Of a stretch of DNA of 64,000 nt, positions 23,644-31,920 are shown piece by piece; positions within the stretch are counted from its first letter, which is position 1, and each line of letters begins with the position of its first letter. Source of the DNA: Euzebya tangerina. Lineage in GTDB: Bacteria; Actinomycetota; Nitriliruptoria; Euzebyales; Euzebyaceae. The notes beneath the pieces were generated by a model that worked only from the letters and a program-made list of their open reading frames with translations, was not told the origin of the DNA and did not search any database. A program made the position numbers and the translations under genes. The DNA is taken from NCBI RefSeq assembly GCF_003074135.1, contig NZ_PPDK01000001.1:1922001-1986000 (forward strand), in the 5' to 3' direction.

Positions 23644-25368
23644 TTACCCGCCCGAGCCGCCGAACCTCGCGGTCCAGGCTTCGATCTCATCGTCCTCGAT
23701 CCGGCGGAACAGCAGCGGGGGCACCTCGAAGGGGTGCCCCTCCGGCAGGGCGGTGAGGTCGACGGTCGGCCACCCGCTCGGCTGTTGTCCCACAGCGGCC
23801 AGGGCGGTCGCCGCGGCCGTCGGGATGACGGGCGCCGCCACCTCGGCCATGACGGGGATCAGGTTGATGGCCGTCCGCAGGACCATGGCTGCGGCGTCCC
23901 GACCTGACTGGGTGCCGCCCGGCTCGGTGTCGGCCTTGACCAGTCGCCAGGGCTCCCGCGCCTCGAGGTAGGCATCACCGAGCGACCAGAGCTCGCGGAT
24001 GGCTCGCGTGGCCTTGCGGAACTCGGTCCGCTCGAAGTGCGCGGCGATCTCCTCCGCCTTGGCGGTGACGCCTGCGGCCAGCTCCGCCTCCATCGCACCC
24101 GGTGTGCCACCCGTCGGGACCTGCTCGCCGAACTGCTTGCGCGTGAGCGAGAGGGTGCGGTTCACGAAGTTGCCCAGCTTGCCGACCAGGTCGCCGTTGA
24201 TGGCCTGCTGGAACAGCGGCCAGGTGAAGGCCGTGTCGTCGGACTCGGGCGCGTTGGCGATGAGATACCAGCGCCAGTAGTCGGCGGGGAGCAGTTCGAG
24301 CGCGTCGTCCATGAAGACGCCCAGGCCCTGGGAGGTCGAGAACTTGCCGCCGTAGTAGGTCAGCCAGTTGAAGGCCTTGAGCAGGTCGACCTTGTGCCAC
24401 GGCTCGCGCGAGCCGATCTGGGTGATCGGGAAGGACACCGCGTGGAAGGCGACGTTGTCCTTGCCCATGAACTCGGTGTAGGTGACGTCCGGTGAGTCGT
24501 ACCACCAGCTTCGCCAGTCCCGCTCGGTCTCGCCGTCCGCCCACTCCTCCTTCGGCACATCGGCCCACTCACGGGTCGCGCCGATGTAGCCGATGGGGGC
24601 GTCGAACCAGACGTACCAGACCTTGTTCTCGAGGCCGGGGCGGTTGACCGGGATGCCCCAGGAGAGGTTGCGGGTGATGTCGCGGTCGTGGAGCCCCTCG
24701 TCAAGCCACTTGAGGGCGATCGAGCGAGGCAGTGTTGGCCAGTGGTCGTTGGCCTCGATCCATGCGCGGACCTCATCCGCCAGCGCGGACTGCAGCAGGA
24801 AGACCGAGGTCGACTGGCGGACCTCGAGGTCGGTGGCACCGGTGACGGTGGAGCGGGGGTTGATGAGCTGCGTCGGCTCGAGCAGTCGACCGCAGTTCTC
24901 GCACTGGTCGCCCCGGGCCCGATCGTAGTCGCAGTGCGGGCAGGTCCCCGTGACGTACCGGTCCGGCAGGAACCGTTCCTCGGAGGGGGAGTAGATCTGC
25001 TCGATCGTCCGCTCCTCGAGGTAGCCGTTCTCCGCCAGCTTGTCGGCGAAGTGGTTGGTCATGTCGTGGTTCTGCTGACGGCTGGTGCGGCCGAAGTGGT
25101 CCCACGAGAGGCCGAAGCGCTCACCCAGGTCCTTCTGGATCAGGTGCTGCTCGTCGCAGTACTCGCGGACGGACTGGCCTGCCTCCATGGCTGCGAGCTC
25201 CGCCGGCGTGCCGTGCTCGTCGGTGGCACAGATGGCCAGCACCTCGTGCCCGCGGGCCCGCATGAAGCGCGCGTACACATCGGCGGGGAGCATGGACCCG
25301 ACCAGGTTGCCGAGGTGCTTCACCCCGTTGATGTAGGGCAGGGCGCTGGTGATGAGGTGGCGTGCCAT
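23644..25368 (-). CDS. metG: Methionyl-tRNA synthetase
   Basis: A 574-residue class I synthetase. The HIGH-like motif is HLGNLVG in PYINGVKHLGNLVG (about 10-23), the KMSKS-like motif is KFSTS in the stretch YYGGKFSTSQGLGVF (about 340), and a zinc-binding knot carries CPHCDYDRARGDQCENCG (about 140-157). This is the MetRS form with one CXXC pair set. There is no C-terminal tRNA-binding (Trbp111) extension. ATG 25368 is chosen; the open frame from 25527 adds 53 atypical residues. The gene order metG near tatD/rsmA fits the mycobacterial block. Confidence 0.96.
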   Translation of the reverse strand: MARHLITSALPYINGVKHLGNLVGSMLPADVYARFMRARGHEVLAICATDEHGTPAELAAMEAGQSVREYCDEQHLIQKDLGERFGLSWDHFGRTSRQQNHDMTNHFADKLAENGYLEERTIEQIYSPSEERFLPDRYVTGTCPHCDYDRARGDQCENCGRLLEPTQLINPRSTVTGATDLEVRQSTSVFLLQSALADEVRAWIEANDHWPTLPRSIALKWLDEGLHDRDITRNLSWGIPVNRPGLENKVWYVWFDAPIGYIGATREWADVPKEEWADGETERDWRSWWYDSPDVTYTEFMGKDNVAFHAVSFPITQIGSREPWHKVDLLKAFNWLTYYGGKFSTSQGLGVFMDDALELLPADYWRWYLIANAPESDDTAFTWPLFQQAINGDLVGKLGNFVNRTLSLTRKQFGEQVPTGGTPGAMEAELAAGVTAKAEEIAAHFERTEFRKATRAIRELWSLGDAYLEAREPWRLVKADTEPGGTQSGRDAAAMVLRTAINLIPVMAEVAAPVIPTAAATALAAVGQQPSGWPTVDLTALPEGHPFEVPPLLFRRIEDDEIEAWTARFGGSGG

Positions 25369-25505
25369 AGGTGGAGGCAAGGCTAGCGTCGGCCTGGCCT
25401 CGCACGGGAGCGGCGAGTAGCTGGGTGGTGGTCGCCCCCGACGAACACGTCGGCTTGGTCTTCCCTTTACGCATCGGCCGCTGAAGGCCGGGATATCCTG
25501 GCCAC

Positions 25506-26336
25506 ATGCGCACATCCAACCCTGCACTGTCCGAGTCTGCGTTCAACCGCCTTGGCACCAACCAGGGTCAAGCCGGCTACACCCAGCACGGTGACTTCGG
25601 CCAGAGCCCCTTCGGCCAAGGCACCTTCGGCTCCGGCCCGGGCACCCAGGCCCGGCCGGTCACCGAGCGCTTCACCGTCGAGGGAGCCATCTACAAGACC
25701 GGGATCCTGCTTGCGATCCTCATCGTCTCGGGGCTCGCCACGGCGCTGCTGCTCCCACCCGCGCTGTACTACCCCGCGATCATCGGCGGGGTCATCCTCG
25801 GCTTGGTCGCGCTGTTCACGATCATGTTCCGGCCACACCTCGCCAAGATCATGGCCCCGGGATATGCGGTCGTCGAGGGCGTGGTCCTCGGCGCCATCAC
25901 CGTGACCATCGAGAGCCAACCCGGCCTCGACGGCATCGCCGGTCAGGCAGCACTGGGGACCGTCGGCGTCCTCGGCGTCATGCTCTTCCTCTACCGAACC
26001 GGCGTGATTCAGGTCACCCAGCGCTTCCGGATGGTCGTACTCGCCGCCACCGGAGCCATCTTCCTCACCTACCTGGCGTCGTTCATCCTGGGCTTCTTCG
26101 GGATCGAGTTCGGGTTCCTCCACGGCAACTCGATGCTCTCCATCGGGATCTCGCTGGTCGTGATCGGCGTGGCAGCGCTCAACCTGGCCCTCGACTTCGA
26201 CTTCATCGAGCGGGCTGCCGCGGCCCAACTCGAGCAGCAGATGGAGTGGTACGCGGCCTTCGGGCTCCTGGTCACACTGGTGTGGCTGTACCTCGAGATC
26301 CTCCGCCTGCTGGCGAAGCTGCAGTCCAGGGACTGA
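25506..26336 (+). CDS. Bax inhibitor-1/YccA family membrane protein
   Basis: The 276-residue protein has a glycine- and glutamine-rich cytoplasmic N-terminus (about 1-50) and seven hydrophobic helices with the family signatures GYAVVEGVVLGAITV and ALNLALDFDFIE (about 217-229), where the paired aspartates form the pH-sensitive latch in BI-1/YetJ proteins. These are calcium-leak or stress-related membrane proteins. Start ATG 25506; divergent from metG. Confidence 0.9.
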   Translation: MRTSNPALSESAFNRLGTNQGQAGYTQHGDFGQSPFGQGTFGSGPGTQARPVTERFTVEGAIYKTGILLAILIVSGLATALLLPPALYYPAIIGGVILGLVALFTIMFRPHLAKIMAPGYAVVEGVVLGAITVTIESQPGLDGIAGQAALGTVGVLGVMLFLYRTGVIQVTQRFRMVVLAATGAIFLTYLASFILGFFGIEFGFLHGNSMLSIGISLVVIGVAALNLALDFDFIERAAAAQLEQQMEWYAAFGLLVTLVWLYLEILRLLAKLQSRD

Positions 26337-26392
26337 CGCGGCCCCGACGGGAGGCCTTGCCAGACCTCACTCCTTCTGTTAGACCCTGAACT

Positions 26393-26761
26393 ATGTCCGT
26401 TGCGCTGTGGGTTCTGCAAGGTCTTCTCGCGGCGGCGTTCCTCGCCGCAGGCGCCATGAAGGCGTTCACGCCCGAGGAGAAGCTGCTGGCCAACGACAAC
26501 ATGGCCTGGATCGAGACCGAGGGCATGCAGCGCGCCCGCACGGCTGGCTACGCCGAGATCGCCGGGGCACTCGGGTTGATCCTCCCCGGGGTCACGGGCA
26601 TCGCGACCTTCCTGACACCCCTGGCGGCGCTCGGACTGGCCATCACCATGGTGCTGGCCATGCAGGTGCATCAGAAGCGGAACGAGCCGATCGTCCCACC
26701 GGCCGTCCTCGGCGTGCTCTGCCTGATCGTCCTCATCGGACGGGTCATCGAGCCGCTCTGA
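26393..26761 (+). CDS. DoxX-family membrane protein
   Basis: A 122-residue protein with four membrane helices and the DoxX-like features GLLAAAFLAAGAMKAFTPEEKL and GYAEIAGALGLILPG. DoxX proteins are small quinone- or redox-linked membrane proteins of unclear role. It follows the BI-1-like gene by 56 bases on the same strand. Confidence 0.85.
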   Translation: MSVALWVLQGLLAAAFLAAGAMKAFTPEEKLLANDNMAWIETEGMQRARTAGYAEIAGALGLILPGVTGIATFLTPLAALGLAITMVLAMQVHQKRNEPIVPPAVLGVLCLIVLIGRVIEPL

Positions 26762-26859
26762 CTGGTCTCACTTCGCCAGTCCGGTGCGACCGATGCGCTT
26801 CGTCGGGCGGAGCCTGACCACGTCCTCGCCGGGATACCGGGATCCGGCAGGATGGCCCC

Positions 26860-27741
26860 GTGACGATCGACGTGGTCATCGACCTGCTCCGCTGCCCGGT
26901 CTGCCACGGTCGGCTGCGCGCCGAGCCGACGGTTGTGGTCTGTCACGACGGCCACCGCTTCGACCGTGCCCGGCAGGGCTTCGTCACGCTCAGCCGGACC
27001 GGCATCCGCCATCCGGGTGACACCGCTGCCATGGTCATGGCCCGCGAACGGGTGCAGCGGGCTGGTCTGCTCGACACCGTCCGCGATGCGATTCGCTGCG
27101 CGATGCCGACCGCTGCACGGACGCTCGTTGACCTGGGCGCAGGAACCGGCTTCTACGCCGCTGCGGTCGTCGGGGATGGCAGCGACCGTGTCGGAGTGGC
27201 GCTGGACTCGTCCAAGCCCGCCCTCAGACGAGCGGCCAGGGCGCACGATCGCATCGGAGCCGTCGGAGCGGATCTCACCGCTGCGCTGCCGCTGCACGAC
27301 GCCTCAATCGATGCCTGCCTGGTCGCCTTCTCCCCGCGCAACCTGGCGGAGATCCGCAGGGTTGTGGCCCCCGGCGGTGTGATCGTGGTGGTGACGCCGA
27401 CCTCCGATCACCTCGCTGAGTTGGTCGGTCCTCTGGCCATGCTGACGGTGCCTGCTGGAAAGCGGGATCAGATCATCGCGCGCTTCGGCGACGCCGAGGT
27501 GGTCACCAGCCAGCAGGTGCGGACAACGGTCGAGGTGACTCCGGCCCAGGCGGCCGATCTCGCCGCGATGGGCCCGACGGGCTTCCACCACGACACCGAG
27601 ACCTTGGCTGCGCGTGCCGCGACGCACCTGGCCGGGCAGCACCCGGTAACGGTCTCCGTCGACGTGACCACCCTGCGCCTGCCCAGCGCCGCGCAACCCC
27701 TCGACCGACCACCCTCCATCGATGGACCACCCGAGGCCTGA
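26860..27741 (+). CDS. RlmA-like 23S rRNA (guanine) methyltransferase
   Basis: The 293-residue protein opens with a zinc-binding head LLRCPVCHGRL...VCHDGHRFD (Cys12, Cys15, Cys27, His31), exactly the layout of RlmA(I)/TlrB, followed by DRARQGFVTL. The SAM-binding motif I is LVDLGAGTGFYAAAV (about 89-103). RlmA enzymes methylate G745 or G748 of 23S rRNA; TlrB gives tylosin and mycinamicin resistance. Specificity cannot be read from sequence. GTG 26860 start. Confidence 0.85.
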   Translation: MTIDVVIDLLRCPVCHGRLRAEPTVVVCHDGHRFDRARQGFVTLSRTGIRHPGDTAAMVMARERVQRAGLLDTVRDAIRCAMPTAARTLVDLGAGTGFYAAAVVGDGSDRVGVALDSSKPALRRAARAHDRIGAVGADLTAALPLHDASIDACLVAFSPRNLAEIRRVVAPGGVIVVVTPTSDHLAELVGPLAMLTVPAGKRDQIIARFGDAEVVTSQQVRTTVEVTPAQAADLAAMGPTGFHHDTETLAARAATHLAGQHPVTVSVDVTTLRLPSAAQPLDRPPSIDGPPEA

Positions 27742-27761
27742 CCGGGGCCGGTTCGCAGCCA

Positions 27762-27783
27762 CCCACCCCGAGCAGGCGGTGGG
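27762..27783. terminator. Possible bidirectional terminator hairpin
   Basis: CCCACC at 27762-27767 pairs with GGTGGG at 27778-27783 over a ten-base loop, between convergent genes (RlmA-like and aminotransferase). Confidence 0.45.
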
Positions 27784-27810
27784 CGCCATGGATCAGGGAT
27801 CGAGCGCCGC

Positions 27811-28914
27811 TCAGCCGAGGAGGTCGCGCATTGCTGCGAGCACCAGGCGGACGTTCCGCTCACTGGCCGAGTGACCCATCAGCCCGATCCGCCACGCCTT
27901 GCCAGCGAACTGGCCGAGGCCACCGCCGACCTCGATGCCGTACTCATCGAGCATCCGGCGTCGTGTGGGAGCCTCGTCGATGCCATCCGGCAGCCCGACG
28001 GTCGTCAACTGTGGCAGCCGATGCCCCTCCTGCGCGAGCAGCGGCAGTCCCATCTCGCTCAGACCGTCCTGCAGCATCGAACCGAGACGAGCATGGCGGT
28101 CCCACCGGGCCCGCAGTCCCTCCGCCAGGACGTGGTCGAGCCCGGCCTGCAGGCCGTAGAGCATCGAGATCGGTGCGGTGTGGTGGTAGGTCCGTCCGCC
28201 TTCACCGTCGACGTAGGCCAGGATCAATGACAGATCGAGGTACCACGACTGCACCGGCGTCGACCGCGACTTCAAGGCCTCGACGGCCTTGGGGCTGAAC
28301 GTGACCGGTGACAGACCAGGCGGCACCGACAGGCACTTCTGGGTCCCGGAGTAGGCAGCGTCCACGCCCCAGCCATCGATGTCCACGTCCACACCAGCCA
28401 GCGACGTGACGGTATCCAGCACCAGCAGGGTGTTCGTCTCCGCGAGCGCCGCGCCGATCTCCGCCACCGGTTGGTGGGCACCGGTGGAGGTCTCGGCATG
28501 GACGATCGCCGCCACCTTGGCCCCTCGGGCCGCCTCGATGAACGCCTCGGGTTCGATGATCCGGCCCCACTCACGCTCGACGGTGCTCACCGTCGCGCCC
28601 GCCCGCCGTGCCACTTCCGCCAGGCGGCCCCCGAACACGCCGTTGACCCCGACGACGACGTCGTCGCCCGGCTCGATCAGATTGACCATGCAGGCCTCCA
28701 GGCCCGCGCTGCCCGTTCCGCTGATGGGTAGGGTGGCGCTGTTGGAGGTCCGGAAGACCGTCCTCAGCTGATCACAGATGCCGTCGAGGACGGGGAGGAA
28801 AGCAGGGTCGAGGTGGCCGAGGAGTGGACGACCCAACGCCTCCAGCACACTCGGGTGGACGTCGGAGGGACCGGGGCCCAGCAGGATCCGGTCAGGTGGG
28901 AACGTGTTCGTCAT
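27811..28914 (-). CDS. Class V aminotransferase (alanine--glyoxylate / serine--pyruvate type)
   Basis: A 367-residue PLP enzyme. It begins RILLGPGPSDVHPSVLEALG, the family start, and carries HAETSTGAHQPV and the PLP-lysine segment SGTQKCLSVPPGLSPVTFS (Lys near 193). Homologues transfer the amino group from alanine or serine to glyoxylate. It is separated by 22 bases from the cyclase gene upstream on the same strand, so both may be co-transcribed. It is not part of the usual block order. Confidence 0.93.
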   Translation of the reverse strand: MTNTFPPDRILLGPGPSDVHPSVLEALGRPLLGHLDPAFLPVLDGICDQLRTVFRTSNSATLPISGTGSAGLEACMVNLIEPGDDVVVGVNGVFGGRLAEVARRAGATVSTVEREWGRIIEPEAFIEAARGAKVAAIVHAETSTGAHQPVAEIGAALAETNTLLVLDTVTSLAGVDVDIDGWGVDAAYSGTQKCLSVPPGLSPVTFSPKAVEALKSRSTPVQSWYLDLSLILAYVDGEGGRTYHHTAPISMLYGLQAGLDHVLAEGLRARWDRHARLGSMLQDGLSEMGLPLLAQEGHRLPQLTTVGLPDGIDEAPTRRRMLDEYGIEVGGGLGQFAGKAWRIGLMGHSASERNVRLVLAAMRDLLG

Positions 28915-28936
28915 GATGGGCCGTACCGTAGGCCAT

Positions 28937-30328
28937 TCAGGCCAGCGGAGCGTCGACGACCGTGCAGTTCCGCCCCTCGGCCTTGGCGTTGTACAGCGCC
29001 TTGTCAGCCAGATCCATCATGACCTTGAGCGCTCTGCGGTCCCCGTCGTTCGGATCCTCGCAGACGAAGCCGCCCACGCTGACGGTGATGTCCAGATCGC
29101 CCACCTCCGTGGCGATCGGCCTGGCCGCAATGGCGGCCCTGAGCCGTTCGGCAACGGTCATCGACATGATGAGGTCGCTGCCGGCGAGCAGGACGACGAA
29201 CTCCTCACCTCCCACCCTGGCGACCAGATCGTCGGGGCGGACCACCTGTCTCAGCCGGTCGGCGACCGCAACCAGGACCTCGTCCCCGACCGCGTGGCCG
29301 TGGCTGTCGTTGACCTGCTTGAAGTGGTCCACGTCGATCATGAGCAGTGAGAGTGGCTGCTCCTGCACGAGGGAACTGGCGATGATCGGCTTGCTGGCTT
29401 CTTCCAGATGACGGCGGTTCGGCAGGCCGGTCAGCGTGTCGTGACTGGCCAGCCGCTGCATCTCGCCGTACATGCGGGCGTTGGCTATGGCGACGGCGGC
29501 CTGGGCGGCAAAGGCCTCGGCCGTTCGCGCGTGCGCGTCGTTGTAGAAGTCCGCCTCCTGCGAGTCGATGGTCAGCATGCCGAGCAGTTCACCCTTGAAC
29601 GTGAGTGGCACCCCCATCCAGCCGCGGATCGCGGCCGGCCGGTGGGGTCCGGCATTGAAGTGGGGGTACACGGTGGCGGCATCCTTGAGGATGTGGGTGG
29701 CCCGGCTGCTGATGACGTCCTTGTTGGGGTTGTGACCGTCGAGGGAGAAACTGAGCGTCAGGATCTCGTCGCTGTTGTCGAAGCCCTGGACCCCGATGAT
29801 CCGCAGGTTGGTGTCGTCCTCGAGCAGCTGGACCGAGGCGGAGTCGAAGGGCACCACCTTCTTCAGTTGACCGAGGATCTTCTCCAGTACCTGGGTGACG
29901 TCCATCGTCTGGCCGAGGACCTGGCTCGCGTGCGACAGCGTCCGCGTGTGACGTTCGGCCTCCAGTGCGCGGGCCCTGGCCTCGAGGAGGTCAAGACGCA
30001 GCGCGAGGAGCACGACGACGTCCTCGACCACGGTGTCGGCGAGCACGGTGTCGGCCAGGTCGGCGACCATGGTGAAGGTGGCGGCCGCTTCGGTGGGGAT
30101 GGCGAGTTGCAGGAGTCCGTCGTCCGAGAGGTCGGCGCCTCGGGCGAGGGTCCCGACGGCTGCCAGCACGCGCCCGTCGTCGGTGTCGACGAACGAGACG
30201 CCGTCGGCGATCCCAGCCGTGACGATCTCGGCGGCGAGATGGCGGAGGGACCCCGAGCTGGTCGTCGCCATCGTCCGGATGGTCTGTCGCACGGCCCGCA
30301 TCCCCTCGACCGACAACGGGGCTGGCAT
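28937..30328 (-). CDS. GAF-GGDEF diguanylate cyclase
   Basis: The 463-residue protein has an N-terminal helical region (about 1-120) with a coiled coil (LEARARALEAERHTRTL), a GAF domain (about 135-290) with the GVPLTFKGELLGMLTIDS strand, and a GGDEF domain from DTLTGLPNRR. The active site is GGEEF and the I-site RPDD stands five residues before it, so the enzyme should be active and product-inhibited. The GAF ligand is unknown. ATG 30328 has GAGGAGG upstream. Two inverted repeats lie in its leader region. Confidence 0.93.
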   Translation of the reverse strand: MPAPLSVEGMRAVRQTIRTMATTSSGSLRHLAAEIVTAGIADGVSFVDTDDGRVLAAVGTLARGADLSDDGLLQLAIPTEAAATFTMVADLADTVLADTVVEDVVVLLALRLDLLEARARALEAERHTRTLSHASQVLGQTMDVTQVLEKILGQLKKVVPFDSASVQLLEDDTNLRIIGVQGFDNSDEILTLSFSLDGHNPNKDVISSRATHILKDAATVYPHFNAGPHRPAAIRGWMGVPLTFKGELLGMLTIDSQEADFYNDAHARTAEAFAAQAAVAIANARMYGEMQRLASHDTLTGLPNRRHLEEASKPIIASSLVQEQPLSLLMIDVDHFKQVNDSHGHAVGDEVLVAVADRLRQVVRPDDLVARVGGEEFVVLLAGSDLIMSMTVAERLRAAIAARPIATEVGDLDITVSVGGFVCEDPNDGDRRALKVMMDLADKALYNAKAEGRNCTVVDAPLA

Positions 30329-30381
30329 CTCGGTTCCTCCTCGTCGGGGATCCCGAGTCTAGACCAGCCTCGAGCGACCGA

Positions 30382-30448
30382 GTTGGGGAAGAAATACCCA
30401 ACGACAGCGGCAGTGGCGTTGCGTACGGTCCCTTCACGCCTGTACGCA
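30382..30448. promoter_or_regulatory. Two inverted repeats upstream of the GAF-GGDEF gene
   Basis: GTTGGG (30382-30387) pairs with CCCAAC (30397-30402), and TGCGTAC (30420-30426) with GTACGCA (30442-30448) over a 15-base spacer. They lie 54-120 bases upstream of the start codon and could be operators or leader hairpins. No regulator is identified. Confidence 0.4.
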
Positions 30449-30533
30449 GTCGGTGCCGACCGCTCTGGCCAACCGTGCGACGGTCGGCCGGAGTGAGGGC
30501 GAGACACCTGCCGCTCGCAGATCCATGAGGGGT

Positions 30534-30557
30534 AGGGCGGGACCGTGGTCCCGCCCT
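30534..30557. terminator. Strong hairpin terminator of the lipoprotein operon
   Basis: AGGGCGGGACC and GGTCCCGCCCT form an 11-base perfect inverted repeat, 23 bases beyond the stop of the minus-strand lipoprotein gene. No U-tract. Confidence 0.75.
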
Positions 30558-30580
30558 CACTCATGGCGCCCGCGCGCCGC

Positions 30581-31441
30581 TCAGACGTCGCCGATGACGC
30601 GGAAGGTCTCGATGGCACGGCCCAGTGCCTCCAGGTCACGCTCGGCGGTGACCTGGACCTCGACGCGGATGACGAACGCGCGGGTGTTGGGGACGGCGCC
30701 GATCACGACGTAGCCGGTCTCCGTTCCTCCGCAGAGGTCGTAGATGTCGGCCTGCCCGGTGTACAGCCCGTCGTCGTAGGGCTCACGGCCGAGATAGGTG
30801 CACTGCGCCGAGAGCGGCTCGACCAGCTCATCGAGCAGCGTGATCTCGTTGGCCGATTGCGCCACGTCGCTCGAGGCCGTGATGATGATCCCGGGGATCT
30901 CCCACGTGGTCAGGAACCCCTCGAGATCAGGAGCCGTCCGTACGTCGAAGAGTTGGCGGCCAGCGTCGTCGGTGAAGGGACGGCCGTCCACCTCGTCCCA
31001 CTCGGTCGGCACCTCGACCTCGATGGTTCCCGCGTCGTCGGTGATGACGGTGTAGCTGTCGTAGCTGGTCTCGCCACCGACGTCCATCGCCTCGGCGACA
31101 TCTTCCTCCGGCTTGGGATCATCGGCGGGGGCGGCCTCGGTCGGCACCTCCTCGATCGGCTCGGCGGTCGGGGCGGGGGGCTCCGTCGTCTCCTCGGGCT
31201 TCGGGGTCGGGGTCGGGGTGGGGGTCGGCGTCCCCGCCTCCTCCGCGGGGGTTGCCTCGGCCGCCGTCTCCGCGGCGGGGGCGTCCTCGGTGGCTGCCGG
31301 CTCCTCGGTCGCGGCCGCTCCCTCGGTGGACTCTGCCGCCTCGGTGGCCTCGCCCTCGTCCCCGCCTCCACAGGCGGCAGCCACCAGGGCCAGGATGAGC
31401 AGCAGCCCGAGCAGGCGCAGTGGAACGGACGTGGTCTTCAC
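30581..31441 (-). CDS. Lipoprotein with acidic Pro/Ala/Thr-rich linker, unknown domain
   Basis: The N-terminus has a signal sequence ending LALVAAACGGG with lipid-attachment Cys24. Residues about 25-115 are a low-complexity Glu/Ala/Thr/Pro linker with a TPTPTPTPTPKP run, typical of wall-spanning stalks. The C-terminal about 170 residues form a compact domain, starting SYTVITDDAGTIEVEVPTEW, that resembles lipoprotein domains seen with secreted proteins; no family name is certain. It is third in an operon after AbrB-like and microprotein genes (51-base gap) and ends before a strong terminator. Confidence 0.85.
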   Translation of the reverse strand: MKTTSVPLRLLGLLLILALVAAACGGGDEGEATEAAESTEGAAATEEPAATEDAPAAETAAEATPAEEAGTPTPTPTPTPKPEETTEPPAPTAEPIEEVPTEAAPADDPKPEEDVAEAMDVGGETSYDSYTVITDDAGTIEVEVPTEWDEVDGRPFTDDAGRQLFDVRTAPDLEGFLTTWEIPGIIITASSDVAQSANEITLLDELVEPLSAQCTYLGREPYDDGLYTGQADIYDLCGGTETGYVVIGAVPNTRAFVIRVEVQVTAERDLEALGRAIETFRVIGDV

Positions 31442-31492
31442 GAGATGTCTCCCTCAGTCAGCGACGATGCAGGACTCATTATCCCGCTCGGA

Positions 31493-31591
31493 TCATCCAC
31501 TGCCAGCGGCGAAGGTGGCGAGCAGCGCCGCCACCATGCCGAAGACGATGACGAGGACCATGATCTGGACCCATCGCTTGTTCTTGTTCAT
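31493..31591 (-). CDS. 32-residue membrane microprotein
   Basis: This gene is too short for routine calling. The product begins MNKNKRWVQIMVLVIVFGMV and ends AALLATFAAGSG: a basic head (four Lys/Arg in the first six residues) and one hydrophobic helix. AGAAGAGAAGG precedes the ATG, and the ATG overlaps the TGA of the AbrB-like gene (ATGA), so it is translationally coupled. The form recalls stressosome-associated Prli42-type miniproteins of Firmicutes, but no homology is claimed. It sits in an AbrB - microprotein - lipoprotein operon. Confidence 0.75.
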   Translation of the reverse strand: MNKNKRWVQIMVLVIVFGMVAALLATFAAGSG

Positions 31592-31860
31592 CGACCTTCT
31601 CTTCCTCGGGCTCGGACGGCGGCCACGCAGGACCAGCACACCGGGCGGTTCAGAACCTCGCTGAGGTCATCGGGGCTGTCGCAGAACGTGCAGGTCGTTC
31701 GCGGCTTCGCGAGCGAAACCGTGTCACCGGCCAGCCGGACCTCCAACTCGTCGCCCTCGATGATGCCGAGGACACGGCGCATGGAGGCCGGGATGACGAT
31801 CCGACCCAGGTCATCGACCTTCCGCCGGACGCCGCGCCCTGACCCTGACCCTGCCGTCAT
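31588..31860 (-). CDS. AbrB/SpoVT-type DNA-binding protein with C-terminal zinc knuckle
   Basis: The 90-residue protein has a swapped-hairpin AbrB domain (RRKVDDLGRIVIPASMRRVLGI, about 12-33, then EGDELEVRL) and, after a short linker, a CTFC...CWSC pair (cysteines about 57, 60, 75 and 78) able to bind zinc. Such AbrB-like proteins with a cysteine cluster occur near metG/tatD in actinobacteria and Firmicutes, where they act as global or autogenous regulators. Its stop overlaps the microprotein start. It is divergent from tatD. Confidence 0.88.
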   Translation of the reverse strand: MTAGSGSGRGVRRKVDDLGRIVIPASMRRVLGIIEGDELEVRLAGDTVSLAKPRTTCTFCDSPDDLSEVLNRPVCWSCVAAVRARGREGR

Positions 31861-31920
31861 GGGCCCACGCTACAGTCAATCTCCGTGCGGATTCGTACGT
31901 CCACACCCCTGGAGCCCGCC

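Noticed and set aside
25369-25527. An N-terminal extension of MetRS
   Set aside because: The extra 53 residues do not resemble any MetRS; homology begins at the ATG at 25368.
31493-31591. Assignment of the microprotein as Prli42
   Set aside because: Only the general shape (basic head, one helix, about 31 residues) agrees; the sequence is too short to claim homology by eye and the phylum differs.
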